The notes below the pieces were generated by a model that was given only the letters and a program-made list of their open reading frames with translations, had not been told where the DNA came from and searched no databases. The position numbers were made by a program, and so were the translations under genes. Source: Paracoccus indicus (lineage in GTDB: Bacteria > Pseudomonadota > Alphaproteobacteria > Rhodobacterales > Rhodobacteraceae). From it: a stretch of DNA of 64,000 nt. This document shows positions 11,998-20,342 of this stretch, piece by piece; the stretch's first letter is position 1, and every line of letters begins with the position of its first letter. The stretch lies in NCBI RefSeq assembly GCF_003056335.1, contig NZ_PYWA01000003.1, positions 186,001 to 250,000 on the forward strand. The letters run 5' to 3'.

Positions 11998-12059
11998 ACA
12001 AATCCCCCCGTGAACTGCTCTCGCCCGCGTGATAACGTGAGGGTAAAGAAGCAGCATGA

Positions 12060-12076
12060 CTCTCCGATTCGGAGAG
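12060..12076 (+). terminator. Hairpin after hemA (possible terminator)
   Basis: Perfect 7-bp stem CTCTCCG-ATT-CGGAGAG located 62 bases after the hemA stop and 31 bases before the next start. There is no clear T-run, so it may be a weak terminator or part of the leader of the next gene. Confidence 0.4.
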
Positions 12077-12106
12077 CTTGCATAACCGTCGTATGAGGCA
12101 TTCGGG

Positions 12107-13420
12107 ATGAGCAGGCTGCGGGCAACACACCCAGCAGAGGAGTTCGCGCAAGTGGAGGACGACAACCAGTTCCTCGACGATGACACGCGTCTGGGCGACC
12201 TGATGCGCGGTGAGCGGGCGACATTGGGCAAATCGCTGCTTGATGTGCAACGCGAATTGCGGATCCGGGCATCCTATGTCGCGGCCATCGAGAATTGCGA
12301 CATCTCCTCTTTCGACACGCCAAGCTTCGTATCGGGCTATGTCCGATCCTATGCGCGTTATCTGGGCATGGACCCGGATTGGACCTTCCGTCGCTTCTGC
12401 CAAGAATCGGGCTTCATGCCCACGCATGGCATGGCGCCTTCGGCATCGGGTCCCAAGCCCGCACGTCGGCCTTCGGACCCTGCCGAGGCGCTGGCCAACC
12501 CTCGTGCGCTGTTCATCCCGCAGGAACAAAGCTTCTGGTCGGATATCGAACCGCGCGCGATCGGGGCGATCTTCGTTCTGATGGCGTTGATCGGCGGTCT
12601 GGCCTATGGCGGCTATGCCGTCCTGCAAGAAGTCCAGCGCGTCACCCTGACCCCCGGCGACGACATGCCGGGCATCGTCACCGAACTGGACCCGACGCAG
12701 GGGGCCGGTCTGGCCGATCCCTCGCTGGACGGGGCCGAGGGTGCGGACATCGCCCGCAATCTTCCCCAGCCCGAGGCGCTGGATCGCCTCTATCGTCCGC
12801 AGATCCTAGAAGCGCCGGTGATGACCGCGCGCGACGGGCCGATCGCGGCCATCGATCCCGGTCTGCTGGATGGCGGCCCGAGCGTGGATTCGATTATCGC
12901 ATCGGCGGGCAAGGTCACCCAGTTCCCGCAGCCCCAGACCGCGGCAGAGGTCGCAGGTCCCGTGGCACCCACGGCCGATCAGGCCCAGCTTGGCCCGCGC
13001 GTGGCCAACGCCGAAGCGGCTGCCCCGGCCGAGACCGCCGTGCGCACCGTCGCGCCCGACGCCCCCGAGGTGCAGCTGATGGCCGTCCGCCCTGCCTGGG
13101 TGCGCGTCACCTCGGCCGATGGCACGGTGCTGCTGGAAAAGATCATGGATGCGGGCGAACGCTTCACCCTGCCCAAGCTGGAAGAGGCGCCCCGTCTGCG
13201 CACCGGCAATTCGGGCGCGGTCTATTTCGCGGTCAACGGCCAGACCTATGGTCCCGCAGCTCCGGGGGCGCAGGTCGTCAGCAAGGTCGAACTGTCGACG
13301 GACAGCCTGACCGAACGCTATGCTTTGGCCGATGTCAGCTCGGACCCCGAACTGGCGCAGATGGTCGCCATGGCGCAGATCGCGCCAGATCCCGATCAGT
13401 CGGCCGAAACCACCGAATAA
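12107..13420 (+). CDS. RodZ-like membrane protein with N-terminal helix-turn-helix and C-terminal DUF4115
   Basis: A 437-aa protein with RodZ architecture. An Xre-type helix-turn-helix lies at about residues 27-100 (GKSLLDVQRELRIRASYVAAIE, then FVSGYVRSYARYLGMD). One transmembrane segment is near residues 147-170 (IGAIFVLMALIGGLAYGGYAVL). A long Pro/Ala/Glu periplasmic linker follows, then a DUF4115 beta domain at about 322-405 (RPAWVRVTSADGTVLLEK). RodZ links MreB to the wall-building machinery in rods, so a role in cell shape is inferred. It stands alone with terminators on both sides. Confidence 0.8.
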   Translation: MSRLRATHPAEEFAQVEDDNQFLDDDTRLGDLMRGERATLGKSLLDVQRELRIRASYVAAIENCDISSFDTPSFVSGYVRSYARYLGMDPDWTFRRFCQESGFMPTHGMAPSASGPKPARRPSDPAEALANPRALFIPQEQSFWSDIEPRAIGAIFVLMALIGGLAYGGYAVLQEVQRVTLTPGDDMPGIVTELDPTQGAGLADPSLDGAEGADIARNLPQPEALDRLYRPQILEAPVMTARDGPIAAIDPGLLDGGPSVDSIIASAGKVTQFPQPQTAAEVAGPVAPTADQAQLGPRVANAEAAAPAETAVRTVAPDAPEVQLMAVRPAWVRVTSADGTVLLEKIMDAGERFTLPKLEEAPRLRTGNSGAVYFAVNGQTYGPAAPGAQVVSKVELSTDSLTERYALADVSSDPELAQMVAMAQIAPDPDQSAETTE

Positions 13421-13423
13421 TGA

Positions 13424-13450
13424 AACTGCCGGGCATCGCGCCCGGCAGTT
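13424..13450. terminator. Bidirectional terminator between RodZ-like and M19 genes
   Basis: Perfect 10-bp stem AACTGCCGGG / CCCGGCAGTT with a 7-base loop, followed by TTCGTTT, between two convergent genes. Confidence 0.85.
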
Positions 13451-13463
13451 TTCGTTTCAGCGG

Positions 13464-14513
13464 TCAGTCCTTCCAAGTCCGCTGCAGAACGCCTAGCCAG
13501 TTGTCGCAGGCGATCTTGGCGATCAGCGCCTCGCCATAGCTGTGGTTGCGCATGGCGTCGATCAGGCGCGGCAGGGCGGCGGCATCGGGGATGTCCTGCG
13601 GCATCAGCGCGCCGTCGAAATCCGACCCGAAGGCCACGCCATCCTCGCCCAGGATCGACAGCAGATGGTCCAGATGGCGCAGCATCACGTCCAGATCCTG
13701 AAGCGGCAGGCGTTTTCCGTCCGGCCGCAGGAAGCTGGAGGCGAAGTTCAGCCCGACCAGCCCCTTGCTGTCCGCGATCTGGCGCAACTGCCGGTCGGTC
13801 AGATTGCGAGAGCTTTCGCTGATGGCATGAACACCGCTGTGGCTGGCGACCAAGGGTGCATCGGACATGGCGGCGATGTCGTTGAAACCCGCCTCGTTCA
13901 GATGCGACAGGTCCAGCATGATGCCAAGGTTGTTGCATTCCGCCACGATTTCGCGCCCCGCCTGTGTCAGCCCGCCGCCGATGTCGGGCGAGGCGGGGAA
14001 GGCAAAGGGCACGCCTTCGGCAAAGCGCGTCGGACGGGACCAGACCGGCCCCAGTGACCGCAGACCGGCGGCATGCCACAGATGCAGGTCGTCGGGGTTC
14101 CGGATGGCCTCGATCCCCTCCATGTGCATGATGGCGGCGATGCGGCCCTGATCCATCAGCCGGGTCAGATCGGATGCCTTGCGGGCGATCCCAAGCGTGC
14201 CCGTGCGTTCCAGCGCCATCAGGGCGGCGGCCTGGGCGAATGCCTGGGGCAGCGCCTCATCGGCGGGGATTTCGGCAGGCAGGGGCATGTGGAAGGGCGG
14301 GTTCTCCATCTTCTGCTGGGCGTCGGGGTCGCTGTATCCCTCGGACGCGGGGATCCAGATGGCGAAGAAGCCGCCCGCCAATCCGCCCTGCCGCATGCGG
14401 GGCAGGTCCAGATGCCCCATGCCGTCGCCCTTCAGCCACAGATCGGTGCCGCCCGCACCGGCGGCCACCACGCGTTGCAGAAAGTCGTTATGTCCATCGA
14501 AGATCCGGACCAT
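13464..14513 (-). CDS. M19-family (renal dipeptidase-like) dipeptidase
   Basis: Zinc-dependent dipeptidase of the amidohydrolase superfamily, 349 aa. The first metal motif is FDGHNDFL (HxD). The bridging Glu is in MHMEGIEAI. Later motifs are DLSHLNEAGF with the metal His, VASHSGVHAISE, and the closing GSDFDGA. The likely start is the ATG at 14513, which puts the metal motif at the N-terminus; the longer frame to 14576 adds an unrelated Cys/Arg-rich stretch. No signal peptide is seen, so it is probably cytoplasmic. A second, frameshifted M19 gene with a membrane anchor is at 26.3-27.5 kb. Confidence 0.88.
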   Translation of the reverse strand: MVRIFDGHNDFLQRVVAAGAGGTDLWLKGDGMGHLDLPRMRQGGLAGGFFAIWIPASEGYSDPDAQQKMENPPFHMPLPAEIPADEALPQAFAQAAALMALERTGTLGIARKASDLTRLMDQGRIAAIMHMEGIEAIRNPDDLHLWHAAGLRSLGPVWSRPTRFAEGVPFAFPASPDIGGGLTQAGREIVAECNNLGIMLDLSHLNEAGFNDIAAMSDAPLVASHSGVHAISESSRNLTDRQLRQIADSKGLVGLNFASSFLRPDGKRLPLQDLDVMLRHLDHLLSILGEDGVAFGSDFDGALMPQDIPDAAALPRLIDAMRNHSYGEALIAKIACDNWLGVLQRTWKD

Positions 14514-14642
14514 ATGCGCTGCTCCTGTGCTGTTCGGGGGCAAGATGCACAGCCTGCAGCCCCGGCGCAATGGCATCTGCGGGCTTTGCGGAATCGCGGG
14601 ACGGTATTACGCTGAAGGTCCATCACGGGAAGGGGGACCGAC

Positions 14643-14973
14643 ATGCCACAGATCCAGCCGGATTTCACCGGCCAGACCGTCATCACGACATTCGAGGTGA
14701 CCCCGGGCAGCGCGCATGACGTGCTTGATCTGCTGACGGCGGCCTGGGAACAGGTCATCAGCCAGCAGCCAGCAGCCGGGCTGCCTTGGCGGGGCGATCC
14801 ATCTGAACGACGCACAGACCCGGATCGCCACCTATTCGCAGTGGAACGCGCGCGGCGATTACCAGGCGATGCTGCGCAGCACCGAGATGCGCCGCCGCAA
14901 CCGAGAGATCCACGCCATGTGCAAAAGCTTCGAGCCCGTGATGTACGAGGTGCAGTCGGTCTTCGACCGCTGA
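14643..14973 (+). pseudogene. ABM-domain (antibiotic biosynthesis monooxygenase-like) gene broken by a 7-bp tandem duplication
   Basis: The gene starts MPQIQPDFTGQTVITTFEVT after AGGGGGA and reads as an ABM-type ferredoxin-fold protein to residue 43. Then the frame is lost. At 14764-14777 the 7-mer AGCAGCC occurs twice in tandem. Removing one copy restores ISQQPGCLGGAIHL and continues through a typical ABM second half (TRIATYSQWNARGDYQAML) to a TGA at 14971-14973. The repaired protein is 107 aa. As it stands, translation runs on in the wrong frame to 15119, into the parA gene. It may be inactive, phase-variable by slippage, or a sequence error. parA follows 79 bases later. Confidence 0.75.
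14764..14777 (+). repeat. Tandem 7-bp duplication AGCAGCC x2
   Basis: Two exact head-to-tail copies of AGCAGCC. The preceding AGCC extends the pattern. Loss of one copy restores the frame of the surrounding ABM-domain gene, so this is the frameshifting lesion. Confidence 0.85.
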
Positions 14974-15052
14974 TGCTGCAGCTGCATTATAGTCGTGCAA
15001 TTGCCCCGCCGCCTGTTAACCTTGCCGCAAGGGACAGCAGAAGGAACCGCGC

Positions 15053-15691
15053 ATGGCAGGACGCATCATCACCGTGGCCCAGCAGAAGGGCGGCTCGGGC
15101 AAGACCACGCTGGCGGTGAACCTGGCGGTCTCGCTGCACGCGCGCGGTCATTCGGTGGCCCTTGTCGATACCGATCCGCAGGGCAGCATGGGCCGCTGGT
15201 TCATGGAACGCATGCAGGCGCAGGGCGAGGATGAGGCGATGGACTTCTCGACCTCATCGGCCTGGGGTGCCAGTTATGAGAGCGAGAAGCTGAAGAAGCG
15301 CTTCGATTTCGTCATCATCGACACGCCGCCCAAGATCGACAGCGATCTGCGGCCATCGCTCAAGGTGGCCGATCTGGTGCTGGTGCCGGTGGCGACCAGC
15401 CATGTGGACCTCTGGGCGACCGAGGGGGTGTTGGACCTGGCGCGGCGCGAAAAAGCCGATGTGCTGGTGGTGCTTAACCGCGCGCGCCCGAACACGAGGT
15501 TATCCGCGGAAGTGGCTGAAAAGGCGCAGGAACTGGGTGCCAGCGTCGCCGACGTCCAGATCGCCAATCGTGTCGCATATGCCGAGACGCTTGGGCAGGG
15601 CTTGGGCGCCACCGAGACCGCCAGGTCAGGTCCCGCCCGCGCCGAGATGGCCGCCCTGACCGATGAGGTTCTGGCCCGGCTTGAGGTTTAG
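15053..15691 (+). CDS. Orphan ParA-family ATPase
   Basis: A 212-aa protein with the deviant Walker A motif QQKGGSGKTTLAVNLA (residues 10-25), the ALVDTDPQGSMGRWF switch I/A' motif and FVIIDTPPKID Walker B. Such ATPases position plasmids, chromosomes or protein clusters on the nucleoid. No parB, parS-like repeat or cluster partner is adjacent, so the cargo is unknown; the chromosomal parAB pair is normally beside gidB, not here. The stop codon overlaps the btuD stop (bases 15688-15691), so the two genes converge and interlock. Confidence 0.85.
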   Translation: MAGRIITVAQQKGGSGKTTLAVNLAVSLHARGHSVALVDTDPQGSMGRWFMERMQAQGEDEAMDFSTSSAWGASYESEKLKKRFDFVIIDTPPKIDSDLRPSLKVADLVLVPVATSHVDLWATEGVLDLARREKADVLVVLNRARPNTRLSAEVAEKAQELGASVADVQIANRVAYAETLGQGLGATETARSGPARAEMAALTDEVLARLEV

Positions 15692-16422
15692 ACCGGCAGG
15701 ATCGCCAGCCCGTCGGGCGTCTGGACACGGCACAGGGTGATGCCGAAGGCGCGGGTCATCAGATCGTCCCGCAGCACCTCATCCGGCGGGCCATCCGCGA
15801 TGATGCGCCCTTGGGCCAGCAGGACCAGCCGCGTGCAGAACCGCGCAGCCAGCCCCAGATCGTGGATCGAGGCCACGACACCGCGCCTCTCACGCGCCAA
15901 TTCCGCGAATAATCGCATGGTCGCCAGTTGCTGGGCGGGGTCTAGTCCGGCGATCGGCTCATCCGCCAGCAGCAGGGGCGTGTCCTGCGCCAAGGCGCGG
16001 GCGATCAGGGCGCGGGCTTGCTCACCCCCCGACAGGCGCTGCGCGGTGCGATGGGTAAAATCCTGCAACCCCATGCGAGTGATGGCGCGGTCGATGGCCT
16101 GCCGGTCGGCAGAGGTGCCCCCGCCACCGGGCCATGCAAGACGACCGAGCGAAACCAGATCACGGACGCTGACGGGCCATGCGATCTCTTTCGCCTGCGG
16201 CAGATAGGCGGCGTGGCGGGCGCGGGCGGCGGCGGGCAACTGTGCCAACGACGATTGCCCCGTGGCGGGGATCAGGCCAAGGGCGGCCTCCATCAGGGTG
16301 GATTTTCCCGCGCCGTTCGGGCCGATCAGGCCGATGAATTCGGACGCGCCAACGGTCAGGTCGATGCCTTTCAGCACCGGGCGGTTGCGACGGATCACCG
16401 ACAGGTTTTCAAGCCTCAGCAT
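15688..16422 (-). CDS. btuD: Cobalamin ABC transporter ATP-binding protein
   Basis: ATPase subunit (244 aa) of an FecCD-type importer. Walker A is GPNGAGKSTLMEAALG, the Q-loop region is AAYLPQAKEIAWP, the signature is LSGGEQARALIARALAQ, Walker B is LLLADEPIAGLD, and the switch His is in SIHDLGLAARF. The start overlaps the stop of the permease gene at 16422. Siderophore, haem and B12 ATPases look alike. The cobalamin riboswitch before the operon is the reason for choosing B12. Confidence 0.88.
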   Translation of the reverse strand: MLRLENLSVIRRNRPVLKGIDLTVGASEFIGLIGPNGAGKSTLMEAALGLIPATGQSSLAQLPAAARARHAAYLPQAKEIAWPVSVRDLVSLGRLAWPGGGGTSADRQAIDRAITRMGLQDFTHRTAQRLSGGEQARALIARALAQDTPLLLADEPIAGLDPAQQLATMRLFAELARERRGVVASIHDLGLAARFCTRLVLLAQGRIIADGPPDEVLRDDLMTRAFGITLCRVQTPDGLAILPV

Positions 16423-17408
16423 CAGATGCGTCCCCCGCTGCGGGTTTTCCAGATCAGATGCAGGAACAGCGGGGCGCCGACGATGGCGGTTAGAACCCCC
16501 AGCTTCAGGTCGCGTTCGGGGGTGATGACGCGCACCGCGATGTCGGCAGCCAGCAGAAGCGCCGCCCCGCCAAGCGCCGAGGCGGGCAGCAGCCGCGAGG
16601 GCCGTGCCCCGACCCAGGGGCGCAACAGATGCGGCACCACCAGCCCGACAAAGCCGATGGCCCCCGCAACCGCCGTCGCGGGCCCGACGATCAGCGCCAC
16701 CCCGGCGATCAGCCGCCAGCGCAGGGTGGTGGCGTCGATGCCGAGGGCCTGCGCCGCAGCCTCGCCCAGGGTCAGTGCATCAAGGCCGCGGGCCGTGGTG
16801 GCGATCAGCGCTGCCCCCAATGCCATCGGCGGCAGGGCCAGCGCGACATGGACCAGCGACCGGTCGGCCAGCGACCCCATCAGCCAGAAGATGATCTCAT
16901 TCGCGGCATAGGGGTTGGGCGAGAGGTTCAGCACCAGGGCCGTTCCCGCCCCCGCCATGGCCGAGATCGCGACCCCCGCCAGGATCAGCGTGACCGAGCC
17001 TCCGCGTGGGCCGGCCAGCGCCACCAGCAACCCGATGCCGATGGCTGCCCCCGCCAGCGCCGCCGCGGGCAGCGCCAGCGCGAAGGCCAGCGAGGCCCCC
17101 GTCTGGATGGCGATCACCGCCCCAAGGGCCGCCATGCCCGAGACACCGATCAGCCCCGGCTCGGCCAGGGGGTTGCGCAGATAGCCTTGCATCGCGGCGC
17201 CGGTCAGCCCCAGCCCCGCGCCGACGGCCACTCCAAGCAGCGCACGCGGCAGGCGGATCTGGCGCATGACAATGGGCAGGGGGCCGTCACCGCCAAGCAC
17301 CAGCGCCTTTAGGCTGGCAAGCGCGCCCACCCCCGCAGGTCCGATCAGCAGCGAAGTGACGAACAGCGCCAGCACCAGCGCGACCAGCAGGCGGAAGAGG
17401 GGCGTCAT
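16422..17408 (-). CDS. btuC: Cobalamin ABC transporter permease (FecCD family)
   Basis: Ten-helix inner-membrane permease of the FecCD/BtuC family, 328 aa. Signatures include RLPRALLGVAVGAGLGLTGAAMQGYLRNPLAEPGLIG in the first third (shown by its RLPR and GxxMQ elements) and GAIGFVGLVVPHLLRPWVG near the C-terminus, which contacts the ATPase. The ATG at 17408 is preferred over 17456 because the protein then begins MTPLFRLLVALVLAL, the first helix. The ATGA overlap with the binding-protein stop and the one-base overlap with btuD indicate one coupled operon. Confidence 0.9.
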   Translation of the reverse strand: MTPLFRLLVALVLALFVTSLLIGPAGVGALASLKALVLGGDGPLPIVMRQIRLPRALLGVAVGAGLGLTGAAMQGYLRNPLAEPGLIGVSGMAALGAVIAIQTGASLAFALALPAAALAGAAIGIGLLVALAGPRGGSVTLILAGVAISAMAGAGTALVLNLSPNPYAANEIIFWLMGSLADRSLVHVALALPPMALGAALIATTARGLDALTLGEAAAQALGIDATTLRWRLIAGVALIVGPATAVAGAIGFVGLVVPHLLRPWVGARPSRLLPASALGGAALLLAADIAVRVITPERDLKLGVLTAIVGAPLFLHLIWKTRSGGRI

Positions 17409-18187
17409 GGCAGGTTCTCGATGGCGGTCAGGATGAAGGGCGTGCCGCAGATCCATGTGTTGTCGGTGGTGACCGTGGGCACCTTGGCGGCATGGCGCAG
17501 CGCGGGGTGATCCAGGATCGCCTCGGCCCGTGACTGGCCGGGCCAGCGGGCGCCGGTGACGATCAGATCGGGGGTGGCCATGACCATTTGTTCCAAGGGC
17601 AGCGCCCCCGGGCCGGTGATGCCCAGATCGGCGGCGATGTTCTGCCAGCCCGCCCGCGTCAGGATGGTGTCGGAGAGCGTCTGCCCCCCCGCGGTGAAGC
17701 CGTTCGCGTCATAGAAGAGCGCACGCCCCTTGGTCCGCTGCGGGATCCGGGCCAGCCCCTCGTCGAAGCGCGCCAGCAGATCGCGCGCCGCATCCTGCCG
17801 TCCCAGCAGATCGCCTATCCGGGTGATCTGGTCGCGGATCTGCGGGATGGTATCGGCGGGCGGCAGGATCTGCACCGGGATGCCCAGGTCCTGCAGCATC
17901 CGCACGGCGGGCCCCGCGGAAAACTGTCCGGTCAGCACCAGATCGGGGGCCATCAGATAGATTTCCTCGGCGCGGCCATGGTTGGCGGGCAGCGCCTTCG
18001 CGGCATCCGCCATGGGCGACAGGTCGGGGTCCTGCGCATAGCTGCCGACCGAGATCAGCTGCCCCGGTGCCGCCAGCATCAGCGCCAGCTGATCCGTGCA
18101 GAGGTTCATGGAAACAACCCGCGCAGGGGCCGCCAGCGCCGGTGTCGCCACCAGCGCCACCATCAGTGCCAGCCTAGAAAGAGGCAC
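17405..18187 (-). CDS. btuF: Periplasmic cobalamin-binding protein
   Basis: Class III (BtuF-like) periplasmic binding protein, about 260 aa, that delivers B12 to BtuC. A signal peptide (RLALMVALVATPALAA) is followed by PARVVSMNLCTDQLALMLA, the usual first lobe. AEEIYLMAPDLVL and the long bridging helix around RDQITRIGDLLGRQDAARDL are family features. The start is uncertain. The longest frame (18223) runs into btuB. A GTG at 18187 overlaps the btuB stop by 14 bases and leaves a normal signal peptide. An ATG at 18163 would give a very short one. Confidence 0.85.
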   Translation of the reverse strand: MPLSRLALMVALVATPALAAPARVVSMNLCTDQLALMLAAPGQLISVGSYAQDPDLSPMADAAKALPANHGRAEEIYLMAPDLVLTGQFSAGPAVRMLQDLGIPVQILPPADTIPQIRDQITRIGDLLGRQDAARDLLARFDEGLARIPQRTKGRALFYDANGFTAGGQTLSDTILTRAGWQNIAADLGITGPGALPLEQMVMATPDLIVTGARWPGQSRAEAILDHPALRHAAKVPTVTTDNTWICGTPFILTAIENLP

Positions 18188-19997
18188 GCAGCCCCGCAAA
18201 GATCGCCCGGTCGGATGTGCCATAGCCCTCCAGCACCTGGTATTCGCGATCCAGTAGGTTCTCGACCCGCAGATAGCCGGTGGTGGTGGGGGTCAGGTCG
18301 CGCTCGATCTGGGCGTTCAGCACGGTAAAGGAGGGCATTTCCGACCCGTCATCCAGTAGCCCGTCTTGATAGACCGCCTGAAGGCTGGCGCGGGTGGCGG
18401 TGTCCAGATCGCCCGCGACCCGAAGCGTCGCGCTGCGTTCGGGCACGCAGTTCAGCGGATCGCCGTTTGGGTCGCGGGTATCGGTATAGGTCAGGTTGCC
18501 CGACAGGCGGATGCGGTCGGTGATGGCGGTTTCGCCGGTCAACTCGATCCCTTGGGTGCGGCTGTCGCCGGTGATTTGCTGATAATCGAAGTCGTCCAGC
18601 GAATAGTCGATCAGATTGTTGATCTTCGTGCGGAACAGCGTCACGCCGAAGCTGCTGTCGGCGGTGGGGGCGTAATCCAAGCCGATCTCGGTGCCGATGG
18701 CGGTTTCCGGGGTCAGGTCCGGGTTGCCGCCCCATGTGGCATAAAGCTCATAGGGGGAGGGTGCGCGATAGCCGCTGCCGTGCTGGCCACGCAGGGTGAT
18801 GCTATCGGTTGCCCGCCATGCAATGGCCAGACGCCCGGTCTCCTTGCCGCCGAATTGCGAATTGTGATCGTGACGTGCTGACAGGGCGATATCCAGATCG
18901 GGCGTGGCGACCCATTGTGCCTCGGCATAGAGCGAATTGGTCAGATAGCGTGCGTCGGTGGCATCGCCCTGGAAGCGTTCGTCGCTGTGGCTGGCACCCC
19001 AAGCCAGTGTCACGTCCTGCCCCACAAGGGTGGACCCGTCATAGGCGTATTCGGTCCGCTCACCCTCATAGGGATAGGTGAAGCCCCCGAAGGTTTCCTG
19101 CCGCGAGGTTTCGCTGCGCTGCACCGACAGCCCGTGTTCGGTCGCACCCATGGTGTAATCGGCAAAGACCCGTGCCCCGCGCATGATGCCCGCGCTGCGG
19201 TCGGCATTGTCGACCAGCACCGGGAAGTCGCCATCCGTATCCACGCGGGTCTTCTGCCAGAAGCCCGCAACGCCCACCGTCAGCGCGGGCGTCAGGTCCT
19301 GGCTGGCCGAGAGGGTGACGCGGGTCGCCCGGGCGCCGTCGTCCTCGGTATTGCCGTCGTTTTCATCGGCGACCGAAAAGCCGTCGGTTTCGTAATGCTG
19401 CACCGTCAGGGCGGCGCGCTGGGTGTCATTGGCGGCCTGCACGCCATAGGACAGGCGCGTGCTGTTGTTGCTGCCGTATTCCACGCCCGCCTGCTGGTGC
19501 AGCCCTTGGCGGTCTGCGTCCAGCGTGGTGATCGAGACCACGCCACCGATCGCCTCGGAGCCATAGAGCGCGCTTTGCGGACCCTTCAGCACCTCGATCC
19601 GGGCAATGTCGCCGGTCAGCATGGCGCCCGCGTCGAAACGGATCTGCGGGGCCGAGGGGTCGCTGACGTCGATGCCGTCCACCAGGACCTTGACGTATTG
19701 CGTCGGCAGACCGCGCAGGCGCAGCGTCGATTGCGTGCCGAACCCGCCGTTCGAGGTGACCGAGACCCCCGGCAGCGTCGCAAGGTAATCCACCAGGCGC
19801 GTGGTCCCGTCACGATGCAGATCCTCGCGCGTGACGATCTGGACGTCGGCGCCTGTGCGGCCCGGCTGGGACGCGGTCTGGTTGGCCGACATGATGATGG
19901 GGGGCAGCATGACGGGCGCTTCCTGCGCGGCGGCAATGCAGGGGGCGGTCAGGGCGGTGGCAAGGCAAAGGCGGGACAACAAGGGCACGTTCTGCAT
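18174..19997 (-). CDS. btuB: TonB-dependent vitamin B12 receptor
   Basis: Outer-membrane 22-strand barrel of 607 aa for energy-dependent B12 uptake. A signal peptide ends at CIAAAQEAP. The plug domain follows with LVDYLATLPGVSVTSNGG, LRLRGLPTQYVKVLVDGID and GPQSALYGSEAIGGVVSI. The barrel closes with the terminal Phe (GLRASF) needed for assembly. The ATG at 19997 follows a hairpin-rich leader; the frame is open back to 20255, but that part lies in the riboswitch. The upstream cobalamin riboswitch and the downstream btuF-C-D genes define the operon and its control by intracellular cobalamin. Confidence 0.92.
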   Translation of the reverse strand: MQNVPLLSRLCLATALTAPCIAAAQEAPVMLPPIIMSANQTASQPGRTGADVQIVTREDLHRDGTTRLVDYLATLPGVSVTSNGGFGTQSTLRLRGLPTQYVKVLVDGIDVSDPSAPQIRFDAGAMLTGDIARIEVLKGPQSALYGSEAIGGVVSITTLDADRQGLHQQAGVEYGSNNSTRLSYGVQAANDTQRAALTVQHYETDGFSVADENDGNTEDDGARATRVTLSASQDLTPALTVGVAGFWQKTRVDTDGDFPVLVDNADRSAGIMRGARVFADYTMGATEHGLSVQRSETSRQETFGGFTYPYEGERTEYAYDGSTLVGQDVTLAWGASHSDERFQGDATDARYLTNSLYAEAQWVATPDLDIALSARHDHNSQFGGKETGRLAIAWRATDSITLRGQHGSGYRAPSPYELYATWGGNPDLTPETAIGTEIGLDYAPTADSSFGVTLFRTKINNLIDYSLDDFDYQQITGDSRTQGIELTGETAITDRIRLSGNLTYTDTRDPNGDPLNCVPERSATLRVAGDLDTATRASLQAVYQDGLLDDGSEMPSFTVLNAQIERDLTPTTTGYLRVENLLDREYQVLEGYGTSDRAIFAGLRASF

Positions 19998-20009
19998 CCT
20001 TCGGGATGC
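19994..20009 (-). promoter_or_regulatory. Hairpin covering the btuB start codon
   Basis: On the minus strand GCATCC-CGAA-GGATGC forms a 6-bp stem with a 4-base loop, and the 3' arm contains the btuB ATG. A second stem, GCCCGGAC...GTCCGGGC (20009-20031), lies immediately before it. Such structures can block ribosome access and are a plausible output of the upstream riboswitch. Confidence 0.45.
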
Positions 20010-20129
20010 CCGGACCTGTTGCGTCCGGGCGGGTATGGTCAGTTGCGGTCCCAAGGGACCCCAACGGCGAATACCACCTCGACGGAAGATCCGTTTCACA
20101 TATGCGCCCCGCATATGCTTTGGGTGATC

Positions 20130-20305
20130 GCGCTCGGCAGGTCTCCTGGCTGGGCGGGTCGTCGCTTGACCGGGCCTTCCCATCCCCACGGGGGACAGTG
20201 GCATATCCGACCTTGCTGACCGCTGACAGTTGCGGGGGCAGCCGCAGATTTTCACTGCGTTCCCTTTTCACCGGGCGAACCCGGAACCGAGGCAGGATGG
20301 CACTA
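20130..20305 (-). ncRNA. Cobalamin (AdoCbl) riboswitch
   Basis: Read on the minus strand, the leader contains the conserved run AAAAGGGAACGCAGTGAAAA and then CTGCCCCCGCAACTGT. It continues with a GCCACTG element and ends with AGCCAGGAGACCTGCC, the B12 box. These are the core elements of the cobalamin riboswitch in the usual order and spacing. It lies 133 bases before btuB and would lower expression of the uptake operon when cobalamin is plentiful. Confidence 0.95.
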
Positions 20306-20342
20306 GCCCATCACGCCCCCGTTACGCAAGATTTATCGGGCG

